Position numbers and translations under genes: made by a program
Notes under the pieces: generated by a model
Databases searched by the model: none
What the model saw: the letters and a program-made list of their open reading frames with translations, nothing else
What the model was told of the DNA's origin: nothing
Shown here: positions 33,555 to 42,926 of the stretch, in pieces
How the letters are laid out: each line of letters opens with the position of its first letter
Position numbering within the stretch: position 1 is the first letter of the stretch
From: Mucilaginibacter phyllosphaerae
Lineage (GTDB): Bacteria; Bacteroidota; Bacteroidia; Sphingobacteriales; Sphingobacteriaceae
Direction: 5' to 3'
Length of the DNA: 64,000 bases
NCBI RefSeq assembly: GCF_004378255.1
Contig: NZ_SNQG01000001.1
Location: forward strand, 620,001-684,000

Positions 33555-36170
33555 ATGGAAAGCGGCAGTCTCCTGGATTCACAAACTGAAAATATTTTCA
33601 AAACCATCATTGAACAGTCGCCATCGCCGGTTGGCCTGTATGTTGGGCGCAATATGGTGATTGCCCTGGCAAATGATGCCGTTTTAAAGGTGTGGGACAG
33701 GGACAGATCTGTTATTGGCAAAACATTTCGCGAGGCCCTGCCCGAACTGGAAGGGCAGCCCTTTTTTGATATTTTAGATGAGGTGTATGTAACAGGCATT
33801 GCCTATAAAGCCTACGCCGAACGTGTGGCCCTACTGGTAGGCGGCCGCATACAAACCTTTTACTTTAACTTTATTTACCAGCCCATAAAAAACAATAAGG
33901 GCGAAGTATGGGCGATATTAAATACCGCAGAGGATGTTACCGAACTGGTGCTTACCCGGCAAAAACTGGCCGAAGCTGAAGAACGATCGCGCTTTGCGCT
34001 TGATTCGGCACAGCTTGGGGCCTGGGATATGGACCCTACAAACGAAAAAGTGAGCTGGGACGAACGCTGTAACCGCCTGCATGGCTTTAAAGAAGGGCAG
34101 GTTACCAGTTTCAGCGATGCGTTAAAAAATATTCACCCGGACGACCTGGATAATGTTACGCAAAAGGTGCAAATTGCTTTAAACCCCGATGGCGATGGTT
34201 ATTACGATGAGGTTTTTAGGATCATAAACCCTGCCACACATGAAATTAGCTGGTTGCACAGTAAAGGGAAAGCCTACTTTAATGAAGCCGGCAAATGCAT
34301 ACGCTTTGCAGGCACCACCCAGGATATAACCGGGGAAGTACATAACAAGGAAGAGCAACGCAAACTGATAACCCTGATCGATAATACATCCGATTTTATT
34401 GGCCTGAGCGACCTGAATGGCAACCTTACCTACGTAAACACCGTTGGCCGTAAAATGATAGGCCTTGATGATGATGCCCCCCTATTACACAGCCTGGATT
34501 TTATAATGCCCCAGGAAGCCGGGAGGCTCGAAATTGTTAAAAAAGCATTGATTGAAACCGGCCACTGGAGCGGCGAGTTTTTATATAAGAATTTTAAAAC
34601 CGGGCAGGCTATACCGGTTTATGCCAAATCTATGGTAACCTATGGCCCGGGCGGCAAGCCGCAGGGCAGGGCTACCATAGCCCGCGATCTGCGCAGCGAG
34701 ATAGCAAGCAGGCAGGCACTCATCAACAGCGAGCACCTGCTGCAAAATATTACCAGCGCATCCCCAACGGCTTTGTGGATGGCTGACGAACAGGGCTTGC
34801 TGACCTATGCCAACAAAACCTGGACCGACTGGACCGGCCAGCCCAACGATCAGATCTTGGGTACAGGGTGGCTGAAATGCATCCTGGATGAAGACCGCGA
34901 CCGCGCCGCCGCCAAGTTTTTAGCAGACCTGAAGGCGCAGCAGCCCTACAAGGTTGATTTCAGGATCCGCCGTAAGGATGGAGAGGTACGCTGGTGTATT
35001 GCTACCGGTAACCCGCAGTATAACCAGCAGGGTAAGTTTATGGGCTACATTGGCGCCTGCACAGATGTTACCGAAAAAACCATTACCGATATTGAGCTTC
35101 AACTAAAAAACAGCGAGCTTAACGACCAGATAAAGCAATTTGAATTTGTTACCGATTTTATGCCGGTACAGCTATGGACGGCCAAACCAACCGGCGAACT
35201 GGATTATGTAAACCAGCAAACGCTTGATTTTTTTGGCTTACCGATGGAAGAGATCATTGGGGAGGTATGGCCCAACAACCTGCACCCCGATGACAGGCCC
35301 GGCTGCATTGCCGCATGGACAGAAGCCCTGGCAACAGGCAGCCTGTATCAGTATGAATTTAGGCTGAAAGATAAAACAGGGGCATATAAATGGCACCTTA
35401 CACGCGCCATGCCCTTCACTTTAGATGGCGGTATCGTACGCTGGTTTGGCACCAATACCGATATTGACGAGCAAAAACAAATGCAGCGCCAAAAAGATGA
35501 GTTTTTGGGTATTGCCAGCCACGAATTAAAAACCCCCGTTACCAGTATAAAAGCCTATGCACAGGTACTTGGCGCCATGTTAAGTAAAGAGGGCGAAGAT
35601 AAAAAGGCAGCCATGGTGATGAAAATGGATGCCCAGCTTAACCGCCTTACCAATTTAATAGGCGATTTACTTGATGTAACCAAAATAAATTCCGGGCGCA
35701 TACTTTTTAATAAGGTTTGGTTTGATTTTAACCAGGCCATTATGGATAATGTGCAAGATCTGCAGCACACCACCAACAAACATATTTTGGTGATGGATTT
35801 TAAAGAAACCGGTAAGATCTACTCGGATAAAGAACGGATTGGCCAGGTAATAACCAACCTGATCACCAACGCTATCAAGTATTCGCCGCATGCCAACCGC
35901 ATCGTCATCAGTACCGAAAAAGAAGATGATATGGTTACCGTTTGTGTAGAAGATTTTGGGATAGGTATTGCCGAAGATAAAAAGGATAAAGTATTTGAAC
36001 AGTTTTACCGCGTTAGTGGCAACAAGCAACATACATTCCCCGGTTTGGGGCTTGGGTTGTACATCTCTAACGAGATCATCAGGCGCGAAGGCGGTAAAAT
36101 GTGGGTAAACAGCATTGAGGGAAAAGGGTCTACTTTTTGCTTTTCGTTACCTGTTAAATCAGGCGAATAA
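33555..36170 (+). CDS. Multi-PAS hybrid-less sensor histidine kinase
   Basis: The 871-residue soluble kinase has about five PAS/PAC units: near 15-125, 140-265, 270-385, 395-515 and 520-635. PAC-type segments such as IRRKDGEVRWCIATG and RLKDKTGAYKWHLTRAM stand out. HisKA has the phosphoacceptor His656 (GIASHELKTPV), and the ATPase domain has NLITNAIKYS, EDFGIGI and GLGLGLYIS. No membrane helix and no receiver domain are present. It is divergent from kaiC and is followed by a response regulator after 70 bases, a likely cognate partner. Confidence 0.92.
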   Translation: MESGSLLDSQTENIFKTIIEQSPSPVGLYVGRNMVIALANDAVLKVWDRDRSVIGKTFREALPELEGQPFFDILDEVYVTGIAYKAYAERVALLVGGRIQTFYFNFIYQPIKNNKGEVWAILNTAEDVTELVLTRQKLAEAEERSRFALDSAQLGAWDMDPTNEKVSWDERCNRLHGFKEGQVTSFSDALKNIHPDDLDNVTQKVQIALNPDGDGYYDEVFRIINPATHEISWLHSKGKAYFNEAGKCIRFAGTTQDITGEVHNKEEQRKLITLIDNTSDFIGLSDLNGNLTYVNTVGRKMIGLDDDAPLLHSLDFIMPQEAGRLEIVKKALIETGHWSGEFLYKNFKTGQAIPVYAKSMVTYGPGGKPQGRATIARDLRSEIASRQALINSEHLLQNITSASPTALWMADEQGLLTYANKTWTDWTGQPNDQILGTGWLKCILDEDRDRAAAKFLADLKAQQPYKVDFRIRRKDGEVRWCIATGNPQYNQQGKFMGYIGACTDVTEKTITDIELQLKNSELNDQIKQFEFVTDFMPVQLWTAKPTGELDYVNQQTLDFFGLPMEEIIGEVWPNNLHPDDRPGCIAAWTEALATGSLYQYEFRLKDKTGAYKWHLTRAMPFTLDGGIVRWFGTNTDIDEQKQMQRQKDEFLGIASHELKTPVTSIKAYAQVLGAMLSKEGEDKKAAMVMKMDAQLNRLTNLIGDLLDVTKINSGRILFNKVWFDFNQAIMDNVQDLQHTTNKHILVMDFKETGKIYSDKERIGQVITNLITNAIKYSPHANRIVISTEKEDDMVTVCVEDFGIGIAEDKKDKVFEQFYRVSGNKQHTFPGLGLGLYISNEIIRREGGKMWVNSIEGKGSTFCFSLPVKSGE

Positions 36171-36240
36171 ACGTAAACAGACAAAATTCAGATCAGTTTA
36201 AACCAATGCCCGGTTTTGCATTCAAAATTACATAGCAGAG

Positions 36241-36606
36241 ATGAACGAGAAAGCAAAAAAAATTATGATAGCTGATGACGACCCCGGGATTGTAGATGCC
36301 GTGGAGATGCTGCTTGAATTTGAAGGGTACCATGTAACCAGCACTGTAGACGGATCTACCGTGCTGGATATGAAGGACGAACTGCCCGACCTGCTGCTGC
36401 TTGATATCTGGATGAGCGGAGAAGACGGCCGGGATATTTGCCGCCAGTTAAAAGCTACCCCATCCACGCAAAACATCCCTATTATCATGATATCTGCCAG
36501 CCGCGATATCCGCGCATCAGCCATGGCAGCAGGTGCAGATGATTTTTTGGCCAAACCTTTTGAAATGGATGCGCTTATAGAAAAAATTGAAAAGCTTACC
36601 CATTAA
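36241..36606 (+). CDS. Single-domain response regulator
   Basis: The 121-residue CheY-like receiver has no output domain. The acidic pocket is Asp12-Asp13, the phosphoacceptor is Asp55 (LLLLDIWMSG), the switch residue is Ser85 and the conserved lysine is Lys105 (FLAKPF). It follows the multi-PAS kinase by 70 bases on the same strand and is its probable phosphate acceptor. With no DNA-binding domain it must act through protein contacts or a phosphorelay. Confidence 0.93.
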   Translation: MNEKAKKIMIADDDPGIVDAVEMLLEFEGYHVTSTVDGSTVLDMKDELPDLLLLDIWMSGEDGRDICRQLKATPSTQNIPIIMISASRDIRASAMAAGADDFLAKPFEMDALIEKIEKLTH

Positions 36607-36659
36607 TAAGCACGGAGTTTTAAGATTAAATTCTTATTGCTCAACATAATTAAACCGTA

Positions 36660-37115
36660 TCAATCAGGCTTTTCTCCAGCTTTCCCGTCGCCGGGCAGGG
36701 GCGCCTTATCCTCTGCTCTCCAGGGCTCGTAATTTAGGCCTGGGGTAAGCCAGTACAATAACGCCACCCGCGAATAGCGGTAGTTAAACGGCGACAGCAA
36801 AAACACTACAGCCATTAATACACCCACATAAAGCCAGGGCGAGTTAGACCCGGTTAAAATGTGTGTGCCTACAGCAAAAGTTACCATTTCGGCTACGTTA
36901 AAGGTATAGCTTACAAACATGGCTACATACCAGTATCCCGGTTCGCGTTCATAGTGCAGGTTGCAGTGCGAGCATCGTTCATGCATTCTTTGCGCACTAA
37001 AGCCGTAGGTTGGGGTGCTGTATATATCGCCACGGCGGCAACGCGGGCATTTGGCTTTTATAAACGCCTCTAAAACAGGTACTTTTTTGGCGGATTTGTT
37101 ATTTGCTGGTGTCAT
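36660..37115 (-). CDS. DUF983 family zinc-ribbon membrane protein
   Basis: The 151-residue protein has two CxxC pairs near the N-terminus (KCPRCRRG and RCSHCNLHYE), forming a zinc ribbon, followed by two transmembrane helices (about 70-120). DUF983 is widespread and lacks an assigned function. Its ATG overlaps the stop of the AraC-type regulator gene by one base, so both are on one transcript. Confidence 0.88.
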   Translation of the reverse strand: MTPANNKSAKKVPVLEAFIKAKCPRCRRGDIYSTPTYGFSAQRMHERCSHCNLHYEREPGYWYVAMFVSYTFNVAEMVTFAVGTHILTGSNSPWLYVGVLMAVVFLLSPFNYRYSRVALLYWLTPGLNYEPWRAEDKAPLPGDGKAGEKPD

Positions 37116-37987
37116 TAGGCTACTGGGTTTTTGCGGAAATCCTCGGGGGTAAGTCCGGTATATTTTTTAAAAAATTTGGTAAAATAAGAGTTGTCGGCAA
37201 AGTTTAGCTTACCGGCAATCTCACTGATATTCATATCCAGGTTTATCAGCAGGCGTTTGGCCTCTAATATTACCCGGTTACGAATCACCTCCCCTGCCGG
37301 TATGCCCAGCATATCATTACACAAGGCATTTAAATGATTGGGCGTAATGTATAGCAGCGCGGCATAATCTTTTGGCAGCTTAAGCGTAGCAAAGTTTTTA
37401 TCGGTAAGCTTCCTGAAACTTTGCAGCAGCGTGTAGTTGTAAGCAGGCGCTACGGTTTGGTTTGCCTGCTTGCCTTGCCTGGCTACCAGTATAAATAGCT
37501 GCAGCATCAGCGTACGGATCATATCTATACCCATGCGCCCGGGTAGCAGGCTTTCGGTAAGCAGTTGTTCAAAAAGCTGTGTTATCTGTCCGTGCGCAAC
37601 TGCGGGCAGGTTTATCACTTCATCATCTGCATTACCGCTAAAAAAGGGCAGGCTTTCCAGGTAATCTGGCCGCAGCAAGAACGACTGGAACAGCTCTGCA
37701 GAAAAATTAATAATGTAACCATCTACCGGGCCTTCAAACTCCCAGCGGTGTACCTGCCCCGGTATCATAAAGTAAATTTGATAGGGCTTTACCGCGAAGG
37801 ATTTAAAATCGATAGCGTGCTTGCCGGCACCTTGCGTAAATAGTACCACATGGTAAAAGGTATGCTTATGCGGCAGGCTCAGGTTTTGATGCTTTTGCAA
37901 ATAGGGCGCAAAACGGCTAATGAGCAGATCATCGTGCTGATGGCCAGCCAATGAACAGATATCATAAACCGGAAACGCTTTTTTCAT
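37115..37987 (-). CDS. AraC family transcriptional regulator
   Basis: The 290-residue regulator has an N-terminal cupin-like sensing domain (about 35-130, with HKHTFYHVVLFTQG) and a C-terminal pair of helix-turn-helix motifs (about 190-285). The signature NISEIAGKLNFADNSYFTKF leads to FKKYTGLTPEDFRK. Sensing of a small molecule is expected. It is translationally linked to the downstream DUF983 gene. Targets are unknown; divergent spacing to the HAD gene leaves that open as one. Confidence 0.9.
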   Translation of the reverse strand: MKKAFPVYDICSLAGHQHDDLLISRFAPYLQKHQNLSLPHKHTFYHVVLFTQGAGKHAIDFKSFAVKPYQIYFMIPGQVHRWEFEGPVDGYIINFSAELFQSFLLRPDYLESLPFFSGNADDEVINLPAVAHGQITQLFEQLLTESLLPGRMGIDMIRTLMLQLFILVARQGKQANQTVAPAYNYTLLQSFRKLTDKNFATLKLPKDYAALLYITPNHLNALCNDMLGIPAGEVIRNRVILEAKRLLINLDMNISEIAGKLNFADNSYFTKFFKKYTGLTPEDFRKNPVA

Positions 37988-38136
37988 GCCTCAAAGATAC
38001 TTAACAAATAAGCCATACAATGGTGTGGAATATGGGTGTTATGGTACTTTTTACTGATTGACAAAAACATTAATACCTGCAAAGGAAATTTTTTGTGCGC
38101 TTTGCGGTTAAAAAACTAAAAGGTAATTTCACCCCC

Positions 38137-38769
38137 ATGCAAAAGCCCGATAGCCTTATTTTTGATATGGACGGTACCCTTTGGGATGCCGTTGACACCT
38201 ATGCACACTCCTGGAATGTTGTATTTGCCGAACTTGGGATAGATAAAACCATCACCCGCGATGTTTTGGCTGACATGGTAGGTATGGAAGGCAAAAAAGT
38301 GATCGAAATTTTGATGCCTGAATTTGACCACGACAAGCGCGTAGAGATCTACGCCCTGGTAAACGGGCGCAGGCATAACCTCATTAGCGAAAAGGGCGGC
38401 ATTTTATACGACGGTGTAAAAGAGGGATTAAAAATACTGGCAGATAAATACCCGCTTTTTATATTAAGCAACTGCGCAAAAGGCATCATTCGCCAGTTTA
38501 TAGACTGGGCCGGCATTGATGACCTGATTAAGGACGAACTGGCGCATGGCGTAAACTTTATGCCCAAAAACCACAATATTAAACTGCTGATGGATAAGCA
38601 CGGACTAAAGAACCCGGTTTATGTGGGCGACACTGCAGGCGATGGCGAACAAAGCCGCTTGGCAGGCATTCCTTTTGTTTTTATAAGCTACGGCTTTGGC
38701 ACCACAACAGATTACGACCTGAAATTTGATGATTTTACATCGCTTGTTAACTATTTTGCAAACTTATAG
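38137..38769 (+). CDS. HAD family phosphatase (paralogue 1)
   Basis: The ATG at 38137 gives 210 residues; the frame is open from a GTG at 38095, but that part is not family-like. Motif I is IFDMDGTLWD with the nucleophile Asp, motif II is ILSNC, and motif IV is VGDTAGDGEQS. An alpha-helical cap lies between I and II, as in phosphoglycolate phosphatase-like enzymes. The substrate is a small phosphoester of unknown identity. A relative with DGTLWDS and VGDTMGDYDA lies at 59976-60620. Confidence 0.88.
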   Translation: MQKPDSLIFDMDGTLWDAVDTYAHSWNVVFAELGIDKTITRDVLADMVGMEGKKVIEILMPEFDHDKRVEIYALVNGRRHNLISEKGGILYDGVKEGLKILADKYPLFILSNCAKGIIRQFIDWAGIDDLIKDELAHGVNFMPKNHNIKLLMDKHGLKNPVYVGDTAGDGEQSRLAGIPFVFISYGFGTTTDYDLKFDDFTSLVNYFANL

Positions 38770-38807
38770 CATACAAATACGTTAGCCTTACATAAAAAAT
38801 TACCATC

Positions 38808-39200
38808 ATGAGAAGAGGCCGTGTTTTAACAATTGTTTTTTTGGTTTTAGCCGTTGCAATTATAGGTATTGTTTACTACCGTTATTACTTTGTTTTTGGG
38901 GAAGGCACAAAGGCCGGCACCATGAACTATTTTGTTAAAAAGGGTTACATGTTTAAAACCTACGAGGGCCGCTTGATACAAAGCGGTATTCGCAGCCAAA
39001 CGCAGGGTAATATTTCATCAAACGAATTTATGTTTTCTGTAACGGATGAAAAGGTGGCCGATAAACTTAATCGCAGCGCGGGCGCCATGCTGGAGTTACA
39101 CTATAAAGAATACCTGCATACCCTGCCCTGGCGCGGGGTTAGCAATTTTGTGGTTGACAGCGTAATGACTACCACACCGGTTACCCCTACCGCACCATAA
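38808..39200 (+). CDS. Membrane-anchored hypothetical protein
   Basis: The 130-residue protein has one N-terminal transmembrane helix (about 7-29, basic residues before it), so the rest faces the periplasm. The soluble part has YMFKTYEGRLIQSG and ELHYKEYLHTLPWRG. Similar proteins occur in Bacteroidetes without assigned function. It lies 38 bases after the HAD gene on the same strand, so they may be co-transcribed. Confidence 0.75.
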   Translation: MRRGRVLTIVFLVLAVAIIGIVYYRYYFVFGEGTKAGTMNYFVKKGYMFKTYEGRLIQSGIRSQTQGNISSNEFMFSVTDEKVADKLNRSAGAMLELHYKEYLHTLPWRGVSNFVVDSVMTTTPVTPTAP

Positions 39201-39238
39201 GCAGCCAAATACTTAACATTAACACAACGCTATATTTA

Positions 39239-39288
39239 AACTAATTTAACAATAAGCCACACAAAGTAAACTTATTGTTAAATTAGTT
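39239..39288. terminator. 18-base-pair AT-rich hairpin
   Basis: Arms 39239-39256 and 39271-39288 are perfectly complementary over 18 bases with a 14-base loop. It lies 38 bases beyond the stop of the membrane-anchored protein and before the DUF1275 gene, so a terminator or transcript-end structure is likely. There is no strong T-run. Confidence 0.5.
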
Positions 39289-39351
39289 ATTACTAACTGC
39301 TTATTTGGCCAATATTGTACATTTTAGCATCAGAATTACCTGATCCTGCAC

Positions 39352-40029
39352 ATGCTACGATACGCTAAACACCAACGCACTCTTAAACAAAACCTCGGCC
39401 TGGCATCATCAACCGCTTTTGCGGCCGGGATTATTAATGTTGCCGGGCTGGTATCCTTTTTCGCCTTTACATCAAGCATCAGCGGGCACATGGCCAACCT
39501 GGCCAAAAACCTGGTAAGCCAGAATTTTTATGAAATAACCGTATTCGCCATCTGGATGCTGCTGTTTTTTTTAGGCGCCTTTGTTTCCAGCTTTACCGTA
39601 AAATCTTTCGCTAAAAAAAACCAATATAAGGCGCATGCGTTCCCGGTTGTGCTGGAGATGATCATACTGCTGTGTGTGGCCATATACGGGCATAATTTTT
39701 ACAAAGAGACCAAGCTGGAACGCGAGGTTGTAATAAGCCTTACCATTTTTGCTATGGGCCTGCAAACCGGCCTGGTATCTATTGTATCTGGCGGGTTAAT
39801 CAAATCTACCAGCTTGGCCAGCCTGTTTACAGATCTGGGCAGCGAAGTTGCAGAGTATTATTACCTGGGCACCAAAAAAGATAAGATGATCCGCAACCGT
39901 ATCTACGTGCGAATGACGGTACTGGCCTTCTATTTTATAGGCGGCCTGGCTGGGGGATTCTTTTTTAATAAGTACGAGTTCGGCGTATTTTATTTTGTAC
40001 CCGTAATACTGCTCATGGTGCTGTTGTGA
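39352..40029 (+). CDS. DUF1275 (YoaK) family membrane protein
   Basis: The 225-residue protein has about six transmembrane helices. Diagnostic segments are FAAGIINVAGLVSFF, SISGHMANLAKNL and MGLQTGLVSIVSGG. DUF1275 is a common family with unknown function. The ATG at 39352 is preceded by a 64-base spacer after the hairpin at 39239-39288. Confidence 0.87.
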   Translation: MLRYAKHQRTLKQNLGLASSTAFAAGIINVAGLVSFFAFTSSISGHMANLAKNLVSQNFYEITVFAIWMLLFFLGAFVSSFTVKSFAKKNQYKAHAFPVVLEMIILLCVAIYGHNFYKETKLEREVVISLTIFAMGLQTGLVSIVSGGLIKSTSLASLFTDLGSEVAEYYYLGTKKDKMIRNRIYVRMTVLAFYFIGGLAGGFFFNKYEFGVFYFVPVILLMVLL

Positions 40030-40062
40030 AGTGATTGATGCCCCCCTGTTGTATGCTATAAC

Positions 40063-40383
40063 TTAAAACAAGGGATCTGCCTTACCGGAATTTTGTACCA
40101 GTATCTTACTTAAATTATATTGTCTTTCGGTTTCATCGTCGCCTTTGATCAGGCCTTTTTTAAATAAGCCTTCCAACACCTGCCTAACCTCCTGCAAAAG
40201 TATTGCATGGTCTGTTTTAGGCTCCAGCGAATCCAGCTTTTCGGCAACCTGCGGCGCAGTGGCATATTCCAGGTAAGCAAGTGCAAAAATCACGTTGTCC
40301 TGCAAGGAAGCCCCCGCATCATACTTGTGCGGTACATGCAGGGGCTTATAGTTTTTAAAAAAATCCTGATCCGGGCTATCCAT
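40063..40383 (-). CDS. Hypothetical protein with winged-helix-like region
   Basis: The 106-residue soluble protein has no recognised family. The middle (about 28-78) is helical and reads like a small winged helix: ATAPQVAEKLDSLEP and VRQVLEGLFKKGLIKGDD. A regulatory role is possible but unsupported by neighbours. Its ATG lies one base before the stop of the DUF2383 gene at 40385, so they are probably co-transcribed. Confidence 0.65.
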   Translation of the reverse strand: MDSPDQDFFKNYKPLHVPHKYDAGASLQDNVIFALAYLEYATAPQVAEKLDSLEPKTDHAILLQEVRQVLEGLFKKGLIKGDDETERQYNLSKILVQNSGKADPLF

Positions 40384-40384
40384 A

Positions 40385-40861
40385 TTATGCTACCTGTTTA
40401 GATGAGTCGCGCAGGGCCTTAATGGCATCGTGTGCTATTTTTAATCCGCTTAAGTGGTTGTTAAGCAGTGTTACCACCTTTTCATCCTCCCATATCAATT
40501 CCTTATCATCCAGTGCCTTGCGGTAAGATCCTTTAGCTACATCTTCGCCATATTCGCAATCTGCCAGTACCGAATGGTTATCTTTTTTGGCAAAGGCCGA
40601 TTTTACATCCATCCAGGCATGGTAAACCTTGCCAGAAAGCGTTGTACCATCGGCAGGTGAGCCGCCCAGTACATGTATATAATCGTTCAGTTGGTTTATA
40701 TAGCCTTTGCTTTGGTCAATATAACCGTCAAATACGGTTTTTAACGCGGCGTCTTCCGTACCTTCAACCGCTTTTTGGTAGCCTGCAATACGGTCGTTAT
40801 TTATTTTTATCAAATCGTTCAGTGCCGAGATCTGGTGCTGTATATGTTGTAATGTTCCCAT
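40385..40861 (-). CDS. PA2169 family four-helix-bundle protein (DUF2383)
   Basis: The ATG at 40861 gives 158 residues beginning MGTLQHIQHQISALNDLIKI; the open frame continues to 41059, but it overlaps the Fpg gene and is not family-like. The chain is almost all helix with ferritin-like spacing (DALIKIN, YIDQSKGYINQL, WEDEKVVTLLNN). The family is often stress-associated. No metal-site claim is made. Confidence 0.8.
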   Translation of the reverse strand: MGTLQHIQHQISALNDLIKINNDRIAGYQKAVEGTEDAALKTVFDGYIDQSKGYINQLNDYIHVLGGSPADGTTLSGKVYHAWMDVKSAFAKKDNHSVLADCEYGEDVAKGSYRKALDDKELIWEDEKVVTLLNNHLSGLKIAHDAIKALRDSSKQVA

Positions 40862-40961
40862 GTTGGTAGATATTTGTTGATAGCTAAACAGGGTGCCGGA
40901 GTTAAATGTTTTAAGTTTATAGAAAATACAACCCAGCTGAGTAGGTTGCGCCAAATTGTTA

Positions 40962-41738
40962 TTAACTATATAACTCCTGTTCTTCGGTATAATACGTTTT
41001 ACGCGATTTTTCATCAATGAGGATAGGCGCACCGTTTGGGCTCTGCTTTTTACCGGCATTATGTATCAGCATAAAATCGCGGATCTCGCCGGCAATAATA
41101 TCGGGGTTAGCTTTGATGATCTCTTTTTCGGCATTTTTTAAAACATCGTGTATGGATCTTACCAGGTCTTTTACTTTATCCGCAGGGATCTTGTTGCCGG
41201 CAGAGAACGGAGAGATCCGGGCATCCCAAAGTATCTCATCTGCGTAAGCATTGCCAATACCACGGATGATCTTCTGATCTAACAATACCGCTTTAATACT
41301 GGTTTTCTTTTTAGCCAGGATACTTTTTAAATATGCCTCACCTGCATCTTTTGATAAAGCATCAGGGGCGTCTTTAACCTCCGGGTTAAGCATAGGAGCG
41401 GCAATCCCCTGAAAATCGGTTAGCACCAGGCCGGTATCATCCGTAAATAAAATTTCGATAATGGGATATTTCTGCTCGCTTTTGCCTTCAAACAAAAACA
41501 GCTTGCCATGCAGCATCAGGTGCAAACCAAGTACATCGCCCTTGCCAAATTTAAAAAACAACTCCTTGCCATCGCGGTAAACCAAACTTAGCTTTTGCCC
41601 TTGCAGCGTATCTTGCAACTGCTGATGGCTAACATTCAGTTTCGGGGCTTTGTGCACGGTTATTTGTTTAACGGTTTTACCGCTTAGTTTTTTATCCAGG
41701 TTATGGCTAAATACTTGCAGATCGGGCAATTCGGGCAT
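40962..41738 (-). CDS. Fpg/Nei family DNA glycosylase, zincless form
   Basis: The 258-residue protein starts MPELPDLQVF with Pro2 and Glu3 as catalytic residues. The helix-two-turn-helix has GIGNAYADEILWDARISPF. The C-terminus (PNGAPILIDEKSRKTYYTEE) has no cysteines, so the usual zinc finger is replaced by a zincless finger as in NEIL1-type proteins. It is expected to remove oxidised bases. The relative at 14459-15190 keeps a zinc finger. Confidence 0.87.
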   Translation of the reverse strand: MPELPDLQVFSHNLDKKLSGKTVKQITVHKAPKLNVSHQQLQDTLQGQKLSLVYRDGKELFFKFGKGDVLGLHLMLHGKLFLFEGKSEQKYPIIEILFTDDTGLVLTDFQGIAAPMLNPEVKDAPDALSKDAGEAYLKSILAKKKTSIKAVLLDQKIIRGIGNAYADEILWDARISPFSAGNKIPADKVKDLVRSIHDVLKNAEKEIIKANPDIIAGEIRDFMLIHNAGKKQSPNGAPILIDEKSRKTYYTEEQELYS

Positions 41739-41864
41739 GGTTTTATTTTTAGGTTTGCTAATTTAAGCTACACGGTAAATAAAACAATAAGCTTTGTTAA
41801 AAGTTGTCAACCAAAGCAGGTTTTATAACGTATTGTTATAAAGGGTCTATTTAATCAATACCAA

Positions 41865-42923
41865 ATGCCACATATAGCAGCCGTAACTAAAATAAACCTG
41901 CCGGATAAAACCGGCCAGCAAGCCGTAAAAGAGCAGGCTTATGCTATGTTCTCTAAAAATTTTGCGCAGGCCGGCAGGCTGATGCCCGCCTTTGATAATA
42001 CCGGTATTGTTACCCGTAATTTTGTAAAGCCCTTAAGTTATTATGCCCAGGCCACAACTTTTAAACAACGAAACGACGAGTATATTAAACTATCGCTGCA
42101 ACACGCGGTAACGGCTGTTGAAGCGGTTATTGCAAAAGCCGATATTAATAAAAATGATATTACCGATCTGATATTCATCTCTACCACAGGCCTGGCAACA
42201 CCCAGTATAGATGCCCTGATCATTAACCAGATGGAGCTGAACCCGCACATTAACCGGATGCCGGTTTGGGGCCTGGGATGCGCAGGCGGTGTATCAGGCA
42301 TGGCCAAGGCAAATATGGCAGCACAGGCAAACCCCAATGCTGTGGTGCTGCTGGTTGCAGTTGAACTTTGCTCGCTCACGCTGATCAAAAGCGATTACAG
42401 TAAAAGCAATTTCATCGGTTCCAGCTTATTTTCGGATGGTGTGGCAGCGTGTATAGTTAAGGGAGATCAGCATCAATTACCCAAACAGCAGATCAACATC
42501 AAAGCAACAAGCAGTAAACTTTACTATAACTCGCTGGATGTAATGGGCTGGGATTTTAAGGAAGATGGTTTTAAAGTGGTGTTCTCTAAAGATATCCCTG
42601 CATTTATTCATCAGCATATTGGTAAGGATATAGAAGCTTTTTTGGGGAAACAGGGTTTGAAGTTGGGCGATATCAAAAATTTTATTTTTCACCCCGGTGG
42701 TAAAAAGGTACTAGATGCCTACGCCGATGCCCTGAATATAGCGGGCGACTTTTTACAAAACACCCGCGAGGTGATGAACGATAACGGTAACATGAGCAGC
42801 GTTACGGTGTTGTATGTTTTGGAGCGGTTTATGGAAACAGGCTTTACCGACGGCTACGGCCTGATGCTGGCTATGGGCCCCGGCTTTAGCAGCGAAATGG
42901 TTTTACTTGATCTAAAAAACTAA
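41865..42923 (+). CDS. Type III polyketide synthase (chalcone/stilbene synthase family)
   Basis: The 352-residue thiolase-fold enzyme extends acyl-CoA starters with malonyl-CoA. The catalytic triad is complete: Cys139 (WGLGCAGG), His276 (FIFHPGGKK) and Asn309 (DNGNMSS). The LFSDGVAA segment is typical of the family. Three bases separate its stop from an ICMT-like methyltransferase, the same gene order as bpsA-bpsB of Bacillus subtilis, which makes alkylpyrones and their methyl ethers. An alkylpyrone or alkylresorcinol product is inferred. Confidence 0.9.
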   Translation: MPHIAAVTKINLPDKTGQQAVKEQAYAMFSKNFAQAGRLMPAFDNTGIVTRNFVKPLSYYAQATTFKQRNDEYIKLSLQHAVTAVEAVIAKADINKNDITDLIFISTTGLATPSIDALIINQMELNPHINRMPVWGLGCAGGVSGMAKANMAAQANPNAVVLLVAVELCSLTLIKSDYSKSNFIGSSLFSDGVAACIVKGDQHQLPKQQINIKATSSKLYYNSLDVMGWDFKEDGFKVVFSKDIPAFIHQHIGKDIEAFLGKQGLKLGDIKNFIFHPGGKKVLDAYADALNIAGDFLQNTREVMNDNGNMSSVTVLYVLERFMETGFTDGYGLMLAMGPGFSSEMVLLDLKN

Positions 42924-42926
42924 CCG

